A DNA stretch of 64,000 nucleotides, from positions 248,001 through 312,000 of the forward strand of contig CAXKVV010002169.1 of the NCBI GenBank assembly GCA_964058805.1, written 5' to 3'. Positions 24,496-36,666 of the stretch are shown here, one piece after another. Position 1 is the stretch's first letter. Each line of letters opens with the position of its first letter. The DNA comes from Schoenoplectus triqueter. Taxonomy: Eukaryota > Streptophyta > Magnoliopsida > Poales > Cyperaceae. Under the pieces are notes generated by a model. That model saw nothing but the letters and a program-made list of their open reading frames with translations, ran no database searches and was not told the origin of the DNA. The position numbers and the translations under genes are program-made.

Positions 24496-26023
24496 CTCTC
24501 TATATATATAAACTATGAAATGCTAATTTGGAAATCAACTAAATTTCTTAAATAACAACATCATATCATTTACGAAATATAGTAATAAAGTTTTGACGTC
24601 ACAATATACGATAGTTTATAATTTTAATTCTTGCATATTAAGTAATAATTACCAACTCTATAGCGAGCAAATGAAACTCCAGTAATGAATTAAGCATTAA
24701 TTATTTCTCACCGTCCACAACCCATGTGATTTAAGAATATTTTCTTTTAGTATATTGAAAAAACTAATATTTTTCGACATAATTATACTCCATAAAGTGT
24801 CTTATATTTTCTAGGCTCTTAAACATGTTACATCATCACTCTTCTCCACCATTGAGTTATTTTTTTTTTTATCTGCTTGAATTCAATAGCTCATATGTAA
24901 TTTTTTTCTTCTCATTTAAAATAGATGAGTGTGATATATTTGAGTGGAATTTAACTCTTAACATAGTCCATTTTTTTAGTATTAAATTTTAAGGATTTTC
25001 ATGATTAATCATATTATTATGTACATCTTTATATTTAAAAAAATTTTGTTCTAAATTTTCTTAATGTGAAATTTATTAAATATATTTATTTTTTATATTA
25101 TTAATTATTTAAAACGAGAACTATTTTATCGAAGCGAAATTCGTGTTACAGCTCTAGTTAACATAAAAGCTAATAACCTGAATACTAGATAGTAAAATAT
25201 TAATTGAAGTATTTTGTGTCTTTAAATAAGTCAATTTAAGTAAATTTGACACTCCTTGTTAATCTTAAAAAGGTTTGAATTATACGTGAAATAAAAACAA
25301 CATTAAAGAGAATGCAAGTAAATGAAAGGATTCAACCAATAATATGAAAAAGAAAAAAGCTTTTACCTGCCCAAGAGATGGAATTAGTTAGATTTCGTAG
25401 ATTTTGTTGGTTATTAATAATAAATCGATCCGGTGATTCTGACTTTTATATTAGCAATAATAGAAAAGCTGTGCAAAAGTCTTAATTAACCTGAACTGAA
25501 GAACCTGTTTCTTTTATTAATGGCAGGAGTGGATTGGGGTCATAGCCTTTGGTTAAAACTAATGGAGGACAGTTCACTAGAGTGCAACATCTTTAAATAC
25601 ATGTCACCCTATCAATTTTCGCATATCATGGTCACGTTCACATCCGATCCAAAAGATTGAAGCCTACAGAGTCACTGTGAGTTGATCTCACAATTTCAAC
25701 TGGATTAAGTATTCTGTTGAGTTGGAATGAAAATTACCCCTTTATTGAAATTCCAGGTACTGTGCTCTACCTGGAATCTGGATCTACAATGTATTTGAAG
25801 AGATTGCATCGGTGTGTGTGTTGTTATTTCTCTTCATATTGAAGAGCGTCGCATGGTTTTTGCTGCAAACTCTCAACTATCATGTACTGTCATTTGAAAT
25901 GTTTACAGCAGACATTCACTAGGCGAGCGAGTTAACAGACAATAATAGATAATGTTTATAGCAGTACCGAATTGTAAACTGCAACTGCTGATATTCCTCT
26001 AAAAACCATGTTACTTCATCAAT
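24496..26023. other. Intergenic, no gene recognised
   Basis: AT-rich. A somewhat less AT-rich stretch (25525-25870) could hold exon relics, but no reading frame was recognisable. Confidence 0.35.
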
Positions 26024-27180
26024 TGTCACGTCCCGAATTAAAAAAAAATTATGTTCGAAGATGATAGCTATCATCTATACTTAAAGACACACATATAAAG
26101 GCTTAAAAATACATAAGTAAATTATTTATCATAATAAAATAATAAATATTCATTTATAAATTATACATGCCATAATAAATAATAATAAACAAAAATTAGG
26201 ATTTTGTGAAAAACTAAATAATAAATATTATAGAACGAGATGGCGCCATGAAGACAACTAATAATCAAATAAATTAACTATCAACTCATAAGAAATAAAT
26301 ATAAATAAACATAAATCCAATCAGCAATTGAATCATGAAAATCTCTAAGTCCTCACAGCCTTTCATCTAACTTCATAACTGGACCTCACAACCATCATGA
26401 AACATGAGTAACAAGTTACTCAATGTGGTTTTAGATCCAGCACTAAGATATTGAATATATCTAGATTTAAACTTAAAACTCATTTAATTTAATTCATAAT
26501 TGATATATAACAAACAAATACATAATATCAAAATTACAATTTTCAAGTTGATTTACTTATTTCTTAAGTATTATATAAAGTGAATGCAAAAGAGTTCATA
26601 AAAAACGTACTACATGAATGTCATAATATTTTTTATCGAAAAAATAAAATATATGTGAAACATAATAATAATATAAATACAAGAGTCAACTCCAAATCAT
26701 ACATACATATGACTTAGTGAGTGAGATCTAGAATTTAAAAGAAAAATTAACTATCAGAGAATTAACTCATTATACCATGTTGATTGGTTGCTGACAACGA
26801 CATGATGAACTCACTGTACCGTGTTTTGGAAATAAATTAATTCCGCTCAATCCCTTACTAATATTTGGAACGAACAACAGCTCGATTTATCAAATTTATA
26901 AAATATTGGATAGAAGTAAATTATTATGAAGCATCTATTAATCAGATTAAGAGGGGAGGGGGGACTACGTGAATAATAGAATAAAACAAAACAAACTAAT
27001 CATGATAAAATGACAAAATAGTCAATGAAAAACACACAAAGTGACAAAATAGTCAATGAAAAACACAAAGTTACAAAATAGTGATTGACAAATATAAAAT
27101 GACAAAATAATTACTGATAGAAATAAACTCAACCATCATAATCACAATAACCATGATGTAACTCCTTAATCATAAATTGA
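26024..27180 (-). mobile_element. Possible LTR remnant, Del/Tekay-like
   Basis: Begins TGTCACGTCCCGAATT, which as the complement resembles the CGGGACGTGACA-type 3' end of Del/Tekay LTRs. The following 1.1 kb is repeat-like, with paired GACAAAATAGTCAATGAAAAAC units at 27010-27065. The far end and target duplication were not found. Confidence 0.35.
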
Positions 27181-27566
27181 TGTAACTAATATCAAAGCCC
27201 ATATATTATTTCCATGGAAGAGGAAGATTGAACTGTAAATTAACATCACAAAAAAGATGTTCTACAAAGCTAAATGCAAGTACTACACAGTTTCAGTAAC
27301 CACTAACCGATGATTTTATATTTTGCAGCTTAACTGACCAGTACACCTGTTTTCATCTTTATAAACATCCATATGAAAAAGCTAATAGTGAAAACAATTA
27401 CTACAGTACTCAGTATTATTATAGTTTCAGTTATAGCATGACCATCTTTCCAATAATTTGCTTTGTCTTTAATCTATGTACCTAAGGTACTTTAATGAAA
27501 TTTTAAGAACAAACAAACATCATCAACTGTCCTTCCTAAATTGCCCCCAATATGAAATGAGTACGA

Positions 27567-28055
27567 CATAAATAATCTCATTGACTGTTCTATTGACTAA
27601 TAATACCTTCCCAGAATCAATAAAGGAAAGATCTTTCATTAATGACCGCTTGATTGGTTCAACAGCTTCTGTCAATTTATACTTAAAAAGCAAACTGATT
27701 TTCTGTATACAACGATAAGCCTATGAAAACAAGCTTACACAAGGAACAACAAAATCCAAAAAAGAAAAGTAGTAATTTTTTACAACTTCCTTGTAATTTA
27801 CTTTTACAATGATAAGCCTATGGCATAAATGATCTCACTGACTGGTCTATTGACTAATAATACCTTCCCACAATCAATAAAGGAAATATTTACATTAATG
27901 ACCGCTTGATTGGTTCAACAGCTCCTGTCAGTTTAGACTTAAAAAGCAAACTGATTTTCTGTATACAACGATAAGCCTATGAAAACAAGCTTACACAAGG
28001 AACAACAAAATCCAACAAAAATCTAGTAGTTTTTTACAACTTCCTTTTAATTTTC
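27567..28055 (+). repeat. Tandem duplication of about 257 bp
   Basis: 27567-27823 and 27824-28055 are near-identical. Shared blocks include TATTGACTAATAATACCTTCC, AATGACCGCTTGATTGGTTC and CAACGATAAGCCTATGAAAA. Non-coding. Confidence 0.85.
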
Positions 28056-29140
28056 ACAAAAGCATAATGTATCAACCAACTAGCAATTATATGAATAGGA
28101 CTTGCAGCAGAAAATGGAAGATAAATTAAGTTCCTTTTAATTTACAAAAAACTTACACGACACATATGCACTACTTCCTTTTAATTTTCAAATCTGGGTA
28201 CCAGCATTATATAATTTTGATTAAAAAAGCAATGTGGCACAGTTAGTTACATATAAAACAAGACATATGATACATTGTAACTATAAGTATTATAAGGGCT
28301 ATAAGGAACTGAAGATAAGGAGAAGTTAACTGTATCTTTGTCAGCACCATTCAAAGCCAAGCCAACAATCCATCACTAATACCAGAGCTGGTATTGGTAC
28401 CAGCTGATACAAACAGGAGATGAAACAGGGAATCACAGTTTTATAAGAATTGAGTACATTTAGTTAAAATTTAGGATCTCAGAATTCAAAAATGTGTGGA
28501 TTTTGGTTCTGGTACAAACTATTGGCTATAAATCTGTTAAAATGCAGAAGATAGTATGTTGATACACAGTATCTTCTTTAGAGCCAATAATCCATCACAG
28601 AAAATGCAGAAGATGGTATGAATGTTCACAAAAGCACAATGTATAAACTAATTAGCAATTATATGAATAGGACTTGCAGCAGAAAATGGAAGATAAATTA
28701 AGTTCTCTCAAGAAACAGTTGGATAAAAAAAACTCCACGCAATGTTGATGTGGTAACGTGCAGGCAGTTGACAAGTGCAGTACATCAGTACTGAAGTATA
28801 CTGGAAAGTAGTTACTCTTTTCAATCCTTTATTCTACTTAGTATCAAATTGAGGTTTTACACCAAGGAAAAAAACATAAATTACAATGTAAAATTGGCAC
28901 TAATGAAGGGAAATAAACCAGAAAAATGCCTAATTTAGAATAAGTTCTGGATCCGCTCAGTATCAGACAGGTTTAGATCAGATAGCAGTGAAGTAAGTAC
29001 CTCCAGAATTTACCAATACTTGTTTACTATGTAAACTGTTAAAGCTTAACATGTACAAAACTAAATCAGTTACAAGTATAGCCTAGCCAGTGAGTTTGTG
29101 TTCTCAAAATTCGTGATAGGGAAAATATAATAATACCAGC
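28056..29140. other. Intergenic with repeat A copy 2
   Basis: 28556-28958 is the direct copy of 7719-8122. A 60-bp piece of the same repeat (AGCAATTATATGAATAGGAC onward) also occurs at about 28085-28130. No gene recognised. Confidence 0.6.
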
Positions 29141-29170
29141 AAAACTAGTGAGTTCACTTAAACAGTAACT
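29141..29170. repeat. Left arm of a 30-bp perfect inverted repeat around the hAT
   Basis: This 30-bp arm is exactly complementary to 36637-36666. Between the arms lie a short loop, one target duplication and the hAT element. Without the element and one duplication copy, the site would be a 30-bp stem with a 15-nt loop. Confidence 0.9.
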
Positions 29171-29199
29171 TCTTCATCTTTCTTAGAGGTGGCAAAATC

Positions 29200-29560
29200 T
29201 GACCCGACCTGAAAAACCCGTCCGACCCGCCCGGGTCTGAACCCGATCCGATCCGATTTTTTCAAAAAGTTAAACTGACCCGAACCCAACCCGATCCGAC
29301 CTAAGACAACCCGAGAGCATAGTGCACAAAACCCGACTCGACCCGACCCGAATGACCCGAAACCTGACCTGAAACCCGAGACGACCTGAGATCAAATGAC
29401 CTGAAATCCGACCCGATCCAAACCCAAACAATCCGAAACCTGAGACGACCCGAGATCAGACAACCTGAAACCCGACCCGATCCGAACCAGAACGACCCGA
29501 AATCTGAGATGACCCGAGATCAAATGACCCGAAACCCGACCCGACCCGATTTTAAAATTT
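29200..29560. repeat. hAT left subterminal GACCCGA array
   Basis: More than 20 degenerate copies of ACCCGAC / CCCGAAAC, the probable transposase-binding region. A matching array at 36250-36615 closes the right side. Confidence 0.8.
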
Positions 29561-31680
29561 TGAAATATAATTGAAAAATTAGAACTTTAGAAATGCATAT
29601 CTTATCTCAGTCATTTTACAATATATATAGTGTGACAAATTATGATTAATAGACATTAATTATTGTTATAGGTCATGACAACGGTGGTGATATTTTGCAA
29701 ACAAAGAATATATGGGTGTGTCAACATATATATACAAATACAAGTGTATGACATAAATACAAGTGTATATTATAAGTATTAATTTTACTTGTATTATTAG
29801 TTAAGATTAACAGATGATAAATAACTATCAAATGAAATTAACAGATGATAAATACTTCAAAATTTGTTTCTGTAATCCATAAAATTTTAAAGTCCATGAA
29901 GTACAATATATTAAAAATTATACATATGAATAAATGAGTAATTTGATTATTTTATAATTTTAAATGAGGTACTATTGAATAATTATCTGCTGGTGTTGTG
30001 TGTCATTTGTCACTAATTGAATAGTTTAGGGTCGCCAAAATTAAAATTTTGTGAGCCAATTTATCACATCCTAAAAGTTTGAATCCAACAAAAAAGAACA
30101 ATTGGAAATAAAATATCGAGGATGAAGAGGATCCATCCCCCAAAGCTACAACGTTAGGGGATAAGCAGAAACTTTGACATTTCACGAGGCGGGAGAGGGT
30201 CTCCGAGCGATGTGCTTTGCCTTCTGTCTTCTTTAGTCATACTACCAATTACTTTTACCAGTTCAGCCATCGATTTACTAGTACTTAACATGACTCCCCT
30301 GCCCAACGATTCTGACATAACCAAACCTTTCGCTATATAACCAAACCCTTTTTCTTTAGTTGGTCCACCCAGGAAGGTTTTATAATCTATTAACTGAAAA
30401 CAAGCTGTATAACCATTTCAGCGTGGGTGGATTTTTCCGATAGCGAGGGCGGACATCAGACTAGCTGCCTTTTCAAGTTCACTTTGCAGCTCTACCGGGG
30501 CCTATAACTAAACCTGAATTAACTAATGGCCAGAAAAGTTCAAAGTCACAACTTAATTGGAAGCATGATACCAACAGATGCTTCTTTATTTAAAATAGAC
30601 AAGTGTGAATGAAATGTCGTGGAGTAATAGTCCATCATTGAACAATGCAGTTTACTATATATCTGTAGTACATGAGATATGGCTAAGAACCTCATTAATA
30701 GCTCAAAACAAGCCATAACTCCATTAATAGCTACAAATACTTCACAAATTAAAAAAAAAAGTGTTTCTGACAAAATCCTAACTAGTATGTAATAAGGATG
30801 CCCATAAAAAATAAAAATAGAAATAGAAATATTTATATACAATAAGTCTCCATAGCAAATCAAAATAGAAACACGATATAAGGCTTCATAATATTGTCTA
30901 TAGCAAACCAAAATAGAAATACCCTATAAAAACTCCATAATTTTGTCCATAGCAAACTAAAACAAAAACAAGCTCCAGTTGAGAACAACTCAACGAGCTT
31001 TGCAAGCTCCATAACTTTCAACAAAAAAAAAAAATAAGGTTTAGAACCAACAGACCTACAATAAGTTAGAAGACTTTCATAATCAAACAGCTCTCCAATA
31101 AGACCCCACAGTGCAATTAAGGTGGCATGTTGATATCACCTAACAATCTGTAAATATAAATTTTGGTTCAGTTTTATTAAAAATCAAACAAAAATGTATA
31201 AAAATCTGGTATGCTATTTGATCAGAATGATAAACAGAATGATAACCTAATGATAAACAAATGATTCTGCACAAAAAATTCTAACAGAATGATTCCATCA
31301 GAATGATAACCTAATATCATAACCTAACCTGATATGCTATTTGATCAAATTATGATGATTTGGGCTAAATACCATCCATAATGAGAATTTAATTGTTCTT
31401 TTGAATTACCAAGATCAATTAATACATTAAAACTTTTGAAGTGACAATTGAAACAAGAACTCATATTGGGGTTCAAATGTTTTTTGTGCCTCTGGGATAA
31501 AAATAATTCCGATGTTCATATGCTGGCCCGCAATAAGCCAATAACTACTTGCGCCTCTTATATCATTTGCTCACATCCTTTTCAAATAAAAGACGGGGAA
31601 TTACAATTTTCTCATATATTATACAACACTTGGTCATGCATTTATAGTCCTTTTGAACTAATTCTGTTAATAGAGGGGAT
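29561..31680. other. hAT interior downstream of the transposase
   Basis: No additional ORF with recognisable similarity. Contains 30681-30838, a direct copy of 34083-34233. Confidence 0.5.
30681..30838 (+). repeat. hAT internal direct repeat, copy 1
   Basis: About 150 bp sharing CCTCATTAATAGCTCAAAAC, then a CATAACTCCATTAATA-like stretch and GGATGC with 34083-34233, in the same orientation. The pair brackets the transposase gene. Confidence 0.75.
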
Positions 31681-33793
31681 TTACCAAGCATGAGAAGATG
31701 AAGGCGGGATATATTGGGGCTCTTCGGCTAAGCCAACCTCCACTCCCATGAAGTTATTGCCTTCGGTATCCTCAGAACCATAAGCTAATAAAAATAAAAC
31801 AGCAAAAACATCAATATAAATGTGCTTCTACAATAAAAAGAGTGAAATAAACAAAGAAGATGTGCATACATTCATAACCAAATAACCAACTGCGGGTGGT
31901 GATCAATGCCTCCGAATTTTCTGGTAAAAGACGACTTCTCCATTTGTTTAAAACCCGACCTCCAATACTAAAAGAAGATTCTGAGGCAACGGTCGTGATA
32001 GGTATGCTCAATATATCACGCGCCACTGCCGATAAAATCGGAAATCTTTCTTCATTTTCCTTCCAATAGCCAAGGATATCAAATTCCCCATCTTGAGTAA
32101 TCCTTGGCTCATTTAGGTAAATGTCGAGTTCTATCCTTGTTAAATTGAAATCATCACCATCACAAGAAGAATAACCCTACACAAAAAAGCTTCATTAGTT
32201 ATATTATTAATAGAATACATAATTAATTCAATGAAAATAATCTAATTATGTGAAACTTACATCATAGCTGTCATCATCTGAATGTCGTTGTCGAAGAGAA
32301 GTATCTTCTCTTCTGTCTTCATTGATAGATGTAGTTAATCTAGCAGAATACTCCGTAAACATGTTCTCAAGACGGATTTTTACTACATCTGTCTGTCTCT
32401 CATCGTTCATTTGTTTATAACGAGAACGGACAAGTTTAAGCTTATGGCGAGGGTCAAGTATCACTCCAAAGGACAGAATCTGACTATAATCTCCCCAATA
32501 CTTGTTAAATTTTACTCTCATTCCATCTGCCATTTGCTTAATTTCTGGATCTGAACTTTTTGCCATATCAGATAACCGCATTTGGATTTTCCACACATTT
32601 TCAAAATATAAATTGGTTGTAGGATAATCACTCCCCGAAAATAAATTAGTGATTATTTGAAAGGTTTTTAAAACTTTGTGAATTTCAATCATTTTATCCC
32701 ACTCAATTGCCGAAGGCAAGTGGACATAATGATTATCCATTGTACTTAGTCTCTCAAAAGCTTGACGGTACAAAATGGCTCTATCAAGCATTTGATAAGT
32801 GGAATTCCATCTAGTAGTGACATCTAACCATAACCCTTTTGAGGATGTAATTTCAGCTAGTTGGACACATTCCCTAAATTTGATTTTCCTTGCCTCTGAA
32901 CCCTTTACGTACTTAACACTCTCTCTTACCTTCTCAACTGCTGTAGTTATAAACTTAAGCCCCGCTTGAACAACTAAATTTAAAATATGAGCACAACATC
33001 TTATATGAAAGAATTGACCTCCACACACGAGAGAATTATTGAGTCGGTAACACAAATTCTCTTGCATGTTATCCATGTTAAGAGCATTGTCCATGGTAAT
33101 TGAAAAGATTTTTTTCTCAATACCCCATTCTTTCAACATGCCATGGATAACATCACACAATACAATTGCACTATGTGGAGGAGGAACATGACGAAAATTT
33201 AAAATTCTACTAGATAACTTCCAATCACTATCTATGCAATGTGCGGTGAGACAAAGGTAACCCTCAGTATTGCATGAGGTCCACAAATCAGTAGTTAAAC
33301 AAATTCTACCCGGGATGGACTCAAGAAAACTTTTTACTCTCTCCATATTATTATGATATAATTTTAAACACTCAGATTTCATAGTATTTCTAGAAATAAC
33401 CCGAACATTCTCATTTAAGTAAAGATGAATATCACGATCACCTTCATGTTCAGCCCACAAGAAAGCATAGCCATGGAGTAGAACGGCTCGAGCTAGTTTT
33501 TCACGATAGACATTTTGATCTATCTGTTTACCACATGATCCTCTCTCAATATCATCATTGGTACGAGCTCTCTTCTTACATGATTGAACATGACGGTTCA
33601 TGTTAGTGGTCCCTATCCTTGAATCAGCCATGTATTTATTTCCACAGTAATTGCATTTAGCCTTGACGATGTTATCTTCCACAAATTTTGTAAAATGAGA
33701 CCATGCTGGAGATTTTAAACTTTTGACTGATACAGGAGTAATCGTCGACTCTATTTCTTCAGTGATGGTTTCTTCCTCCATTCTATTATTCAT
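31681..33793 (-). CDS. hAT transposase (zf-BED, RICESLEEPER-like)
   Basis: Three exons on the minus strand: 33793-32261, 32176-31870 and 31784-31681, with GT-AG introns of 84 and 85 bp. The frame stays open through both junctions, giving 647 residues. Residues about 29-73 form a BED zinc finger (C47, C50, H68, C72). The RNase-H-like core follows, with TTDLWTS (D169), [11 protein letters not shown] (D235) and the [11 protein letters not shown] motif. The C-terminal hAT dimerisation region reads [20 protein letters not shown] with [10 protein letters not shown] after it. In the family these domains bind the element's ends and catalyse excision and integration in the nucleus. The usual DNASNND motif is replaced by DNALNMD. 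I expect the protein to be complete. A 5' leader exon and TATA-like promoter may lie near 35.2 kb. Confidence 0.85.
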
Positions 33794-36249
33794 ACAGATA
33801 AAAAAAAAAGTTAGAACAAGATAATACTTGGGTAGCCTCTATAAAGTTAGTTAAATTCACATGGGAACAAGACAATGCTTGAGAACCATAACTCGTTCTA
33901 AAGTTCAAAAGGTTTCTTTTATATTTGACTGGTATTATGTTCTTTTACATTTTACTGGATTGTATTAAAGTCTCCATCAGATTTGAGAACAGAGTTGATA
34001 TCTAATTCACATGCATGTGACTAAAATTCAAAACAGAAAATTAATCACACAAAACACTAATATGTACTGTACCAGAGACATAGCTAGAAACCTCATTAAT
34101 AGCTCAAAACAAGCCACAACTCCATTAATAACTGTAAATACTTCATAAATTTAGAAAAAAAATGGTCCTGACAAAACCCTAATTATAAGCAATAAGGATG
34201 CTCACAAAAATTGAAATAGAAATATATTTTACCGAGGAGATTCTTACATCAAGCAAAGGAAGAAGCTCTTCAGCAATACTTGTGGAGACTTGAGCTTGCT
34301 CCCAGACTGAAGTTGAAAAAACAATATGCAAAAAAGTGTTACACATAATAATTTTAGCAATCTTGTCATTTGTTTGATTAAATTGACTGAACAAAATTTC
34401 AGATGCAACCCATCAAGTTTTACACCTTTCAAACAAAAATTTCATTTAGAGCACTCATAAACATTATCTTTTGGTTTAGCAAGTATGCGTATACTAATAT
34501 ATACTGTAACAGAGATGCAATTGGACAATCTCATGCACTATTTGAAAGATGGTAAATTAGTAAACCTAGTCGTTAATTGCAAACTCATTTTGAGCTTTCA
34601 TCACTAAGTACAAGATATGCAGTTTAGTTGCTTTCCAGCTCAAGAAAATAAAAAGAAACGAAAAGAGAGATTAAATGCATCTGGTTTTAATAGAGCACCA
34701 AAATAAAATACAACTGGTTAGTAAAGCAACAAAAAAATGCAACCGGTTCTAGCAACAAAGCTTATTCAGCCTATCTAGCACCAAAACAAGAAGAAGCAAA
34801 TTTCTAATAAAATTCCATAATGAACATCGATAAACTTCCCTCCCAAAAAAAAATCCAAATTCCAAACAAATATAAGATACTGCCAACAAAAAAGTAAATT
34901 TATAATAAAAAATTGATAAATACATGGGGGTTCTTGGCGACTCTTCTCGGTGGCTGCTCGGCGACTCTTCTCGGCGCACAAGGTAAAGAAGAGTTGAGCC
35001 GAGAGAGGGGAAAACGGAACGGACAGAGCACAGGGGTCGCGAGTGGTAGCGCGTTGTGGAGGCAGTGCGCGATCGACGGAGAAAAAGAGGGATGAAAGAG
35101 GGGAAAAAGAAATATGGCAGTGAAGTGAAAAGATTTGTCGACTGGGAGGGAAGAGAGAGAAAACTGAGGAGCAAAGAGTTTCATGTAGAAGAAATTTGTC
35201 GACTGCGCACAAGTCACAACAATACTTAATGTATCTAAACTGTTGAAATTTCTTAAGATTCGTATCAGCACGACTTATAAAGTTATTGAATGATATATAT
35301 ATTGTGTTGTATAATACTGCATAGTAGTGAATCTGGATTAGTACATATTAGGGTATAATAGCACTGAGAGGTATTGGGGGGAAATTTTCGTCAAAAATTC
35401 ACCAAAAACTAGGAATTGGAAATTATAGTGCGCTCTGCTACGCTGTCAGAAATCAGAATAAAGTTGCCTACTAAAATCGAGTAAGTTCATTGCATATTTT
35501 ATCTAATAAAATTTGCATACTCAATAGCATAATTTAAAATTTGCATATTTAATCTAATTCGATCCCATAAAAAGAAAAATAAATACATATTTCTCTCAGT
35601 TGAAGCGGCATCATCAATAGCGTAATTGTTTTTCTATATCCAAAAACATTATTTGTATTTAATTATCAGTTTCATAACAAATGCGCTGTTTTAATTTGTA
35701 CCATATCAGCACACAAAATAAGCTAAAATTAGAAGTCTTAATTGATTTAAAATTTTAAATTGAGGCGTGCATTTTTTTTGTTGCTGTAACTTCTGAATTC
35801 AAATGAAACTTATTAAAAAAATTTCAAAACGTAATAATATAAAAAAAACAAGGTTAGTATATGGATGATATATACTCTTAAAAGTCTCTGACCAAGATAA
35901 TTAGTTGTACACTATACATATACACTGTTTTGATTGATCATCCGTTATATCGTGTAAAATTTCCTGATCAACTAATGTATTCTGATATTAAAATTTATTA
36001 TTTCGATAACATATATTAGTCCTTAGAAAATATTGTTCTACCTTCGTTAACTATCAAGAATGTCTTAAGTTTATTAATAAATTGAATGATATCTCGATCT
36101 AAAACTGATCAGACTAAATTCCAACTAATTAATCATATCTATATAACTATATTATTTAAAAAATTAAATTGATCATAATATAATTAAAAAGTTTAGACCT
36201 GGCATTGGCTAAAATATATTTCTGAGAAAAAAATATTTTAAAGTCTAAA
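33794..36249. other. hAT interior upstream of the transposase
   Basis: Probable leader or promoter DNA. A GC-richer patch at 34920-35200 contains a duplicated GGCGACTCTTCTCGG unit, and a minus-strand TATAAG lies near 35275. 34083-34233 is the second copy of the internal direct repeat. Reading frames here are low-complexity and not credible genes. Confidence 0.45.
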
Positions 36250-36615
36250 GACCTGAAATTCGATCCGACCCGACCCGAAATAAAATGTGACAAAAAAAGA
36301 ACCCGACCCGGCCCGGCCCGACCTGAGGCAACTCGAAACCCGAGACTACCCGATATCAGATGACCTGAAACCTGACCCGACCTGAACCCGAATGACCCGA
36401 AACCCGAGATGATCTAAGCTAATGAGAACCTGAAACCCGACCCGACCTGACCCGAAATGACCCGAGACCCAAACAAACCCGATAATATTCAACCCGAAAC
36501 TCGACCCGACCTGGACCAAATCGACCCGAACCCGACCTATGACCCGACAATATTTTTGGTCAAACTTACCCGACCTGATCCGTCCGAACCCGAACCCGAC
36601 CCGACCCGCCCGATT
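36250..36615. repeat. hAT right subterminal GACCCGA array
   Basis: Dense ACCCGACC / CCCGAAACC units up to the right TIR, in the same orientation as at the left end. Confidence 0.8.
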
Positions 36616-36636
36616 TGCCACCTCTAATCTTTCTAT

Positions 36637-36666
36637 AGTTACTGTTTAAGTGAACTCACTAGTTTT
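36637..36666. repeat. Right arm of the 30-bp inverted repeat around the hAT
   Basis: Exact reverse complement of 29141-29170. Confidence 0.9.

Larger units (their letters stand above)
29184..36626 (-). mobile_element. Complete hAT transposon, RICESLEEPER type
   Basis: 7,443 bp. The left end is TAGAGGTGGCAAAATCTGA and the right end is GATTTGCCACCTCTA, giving TIRs of about 13 bp. Perfect 8-bp target duplications ATCTTTCT lie at 29176-29183 and 36627-36634, the size expected for hAT. Both subterminal regions (29200-29560 and 36250-36615) are dense in GACCCGA / ACCCGACC motifs, and these point the same way at both ends. One transposase gene lies on the minus strand (31681-33793). Intact ends, a perfect duplication and an open transposase suggest a young and possibly autonomous insertion. 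Activity is not shown. Confidence 0.88.

Noticed and set aside
30546..30911. 121-codon minus-strand ORF inside the hAT
   Set aside because: Overlaps the internal direct repeat, with no domain and skewed composition.
34749..35271. Three overlapping minus-strand ORFs of 123-145 codons
   Set aside because: Three overlapping frames, Ser/Phe/Leu-rich, in the probable leader of the hAT transposase. No conserved motif.
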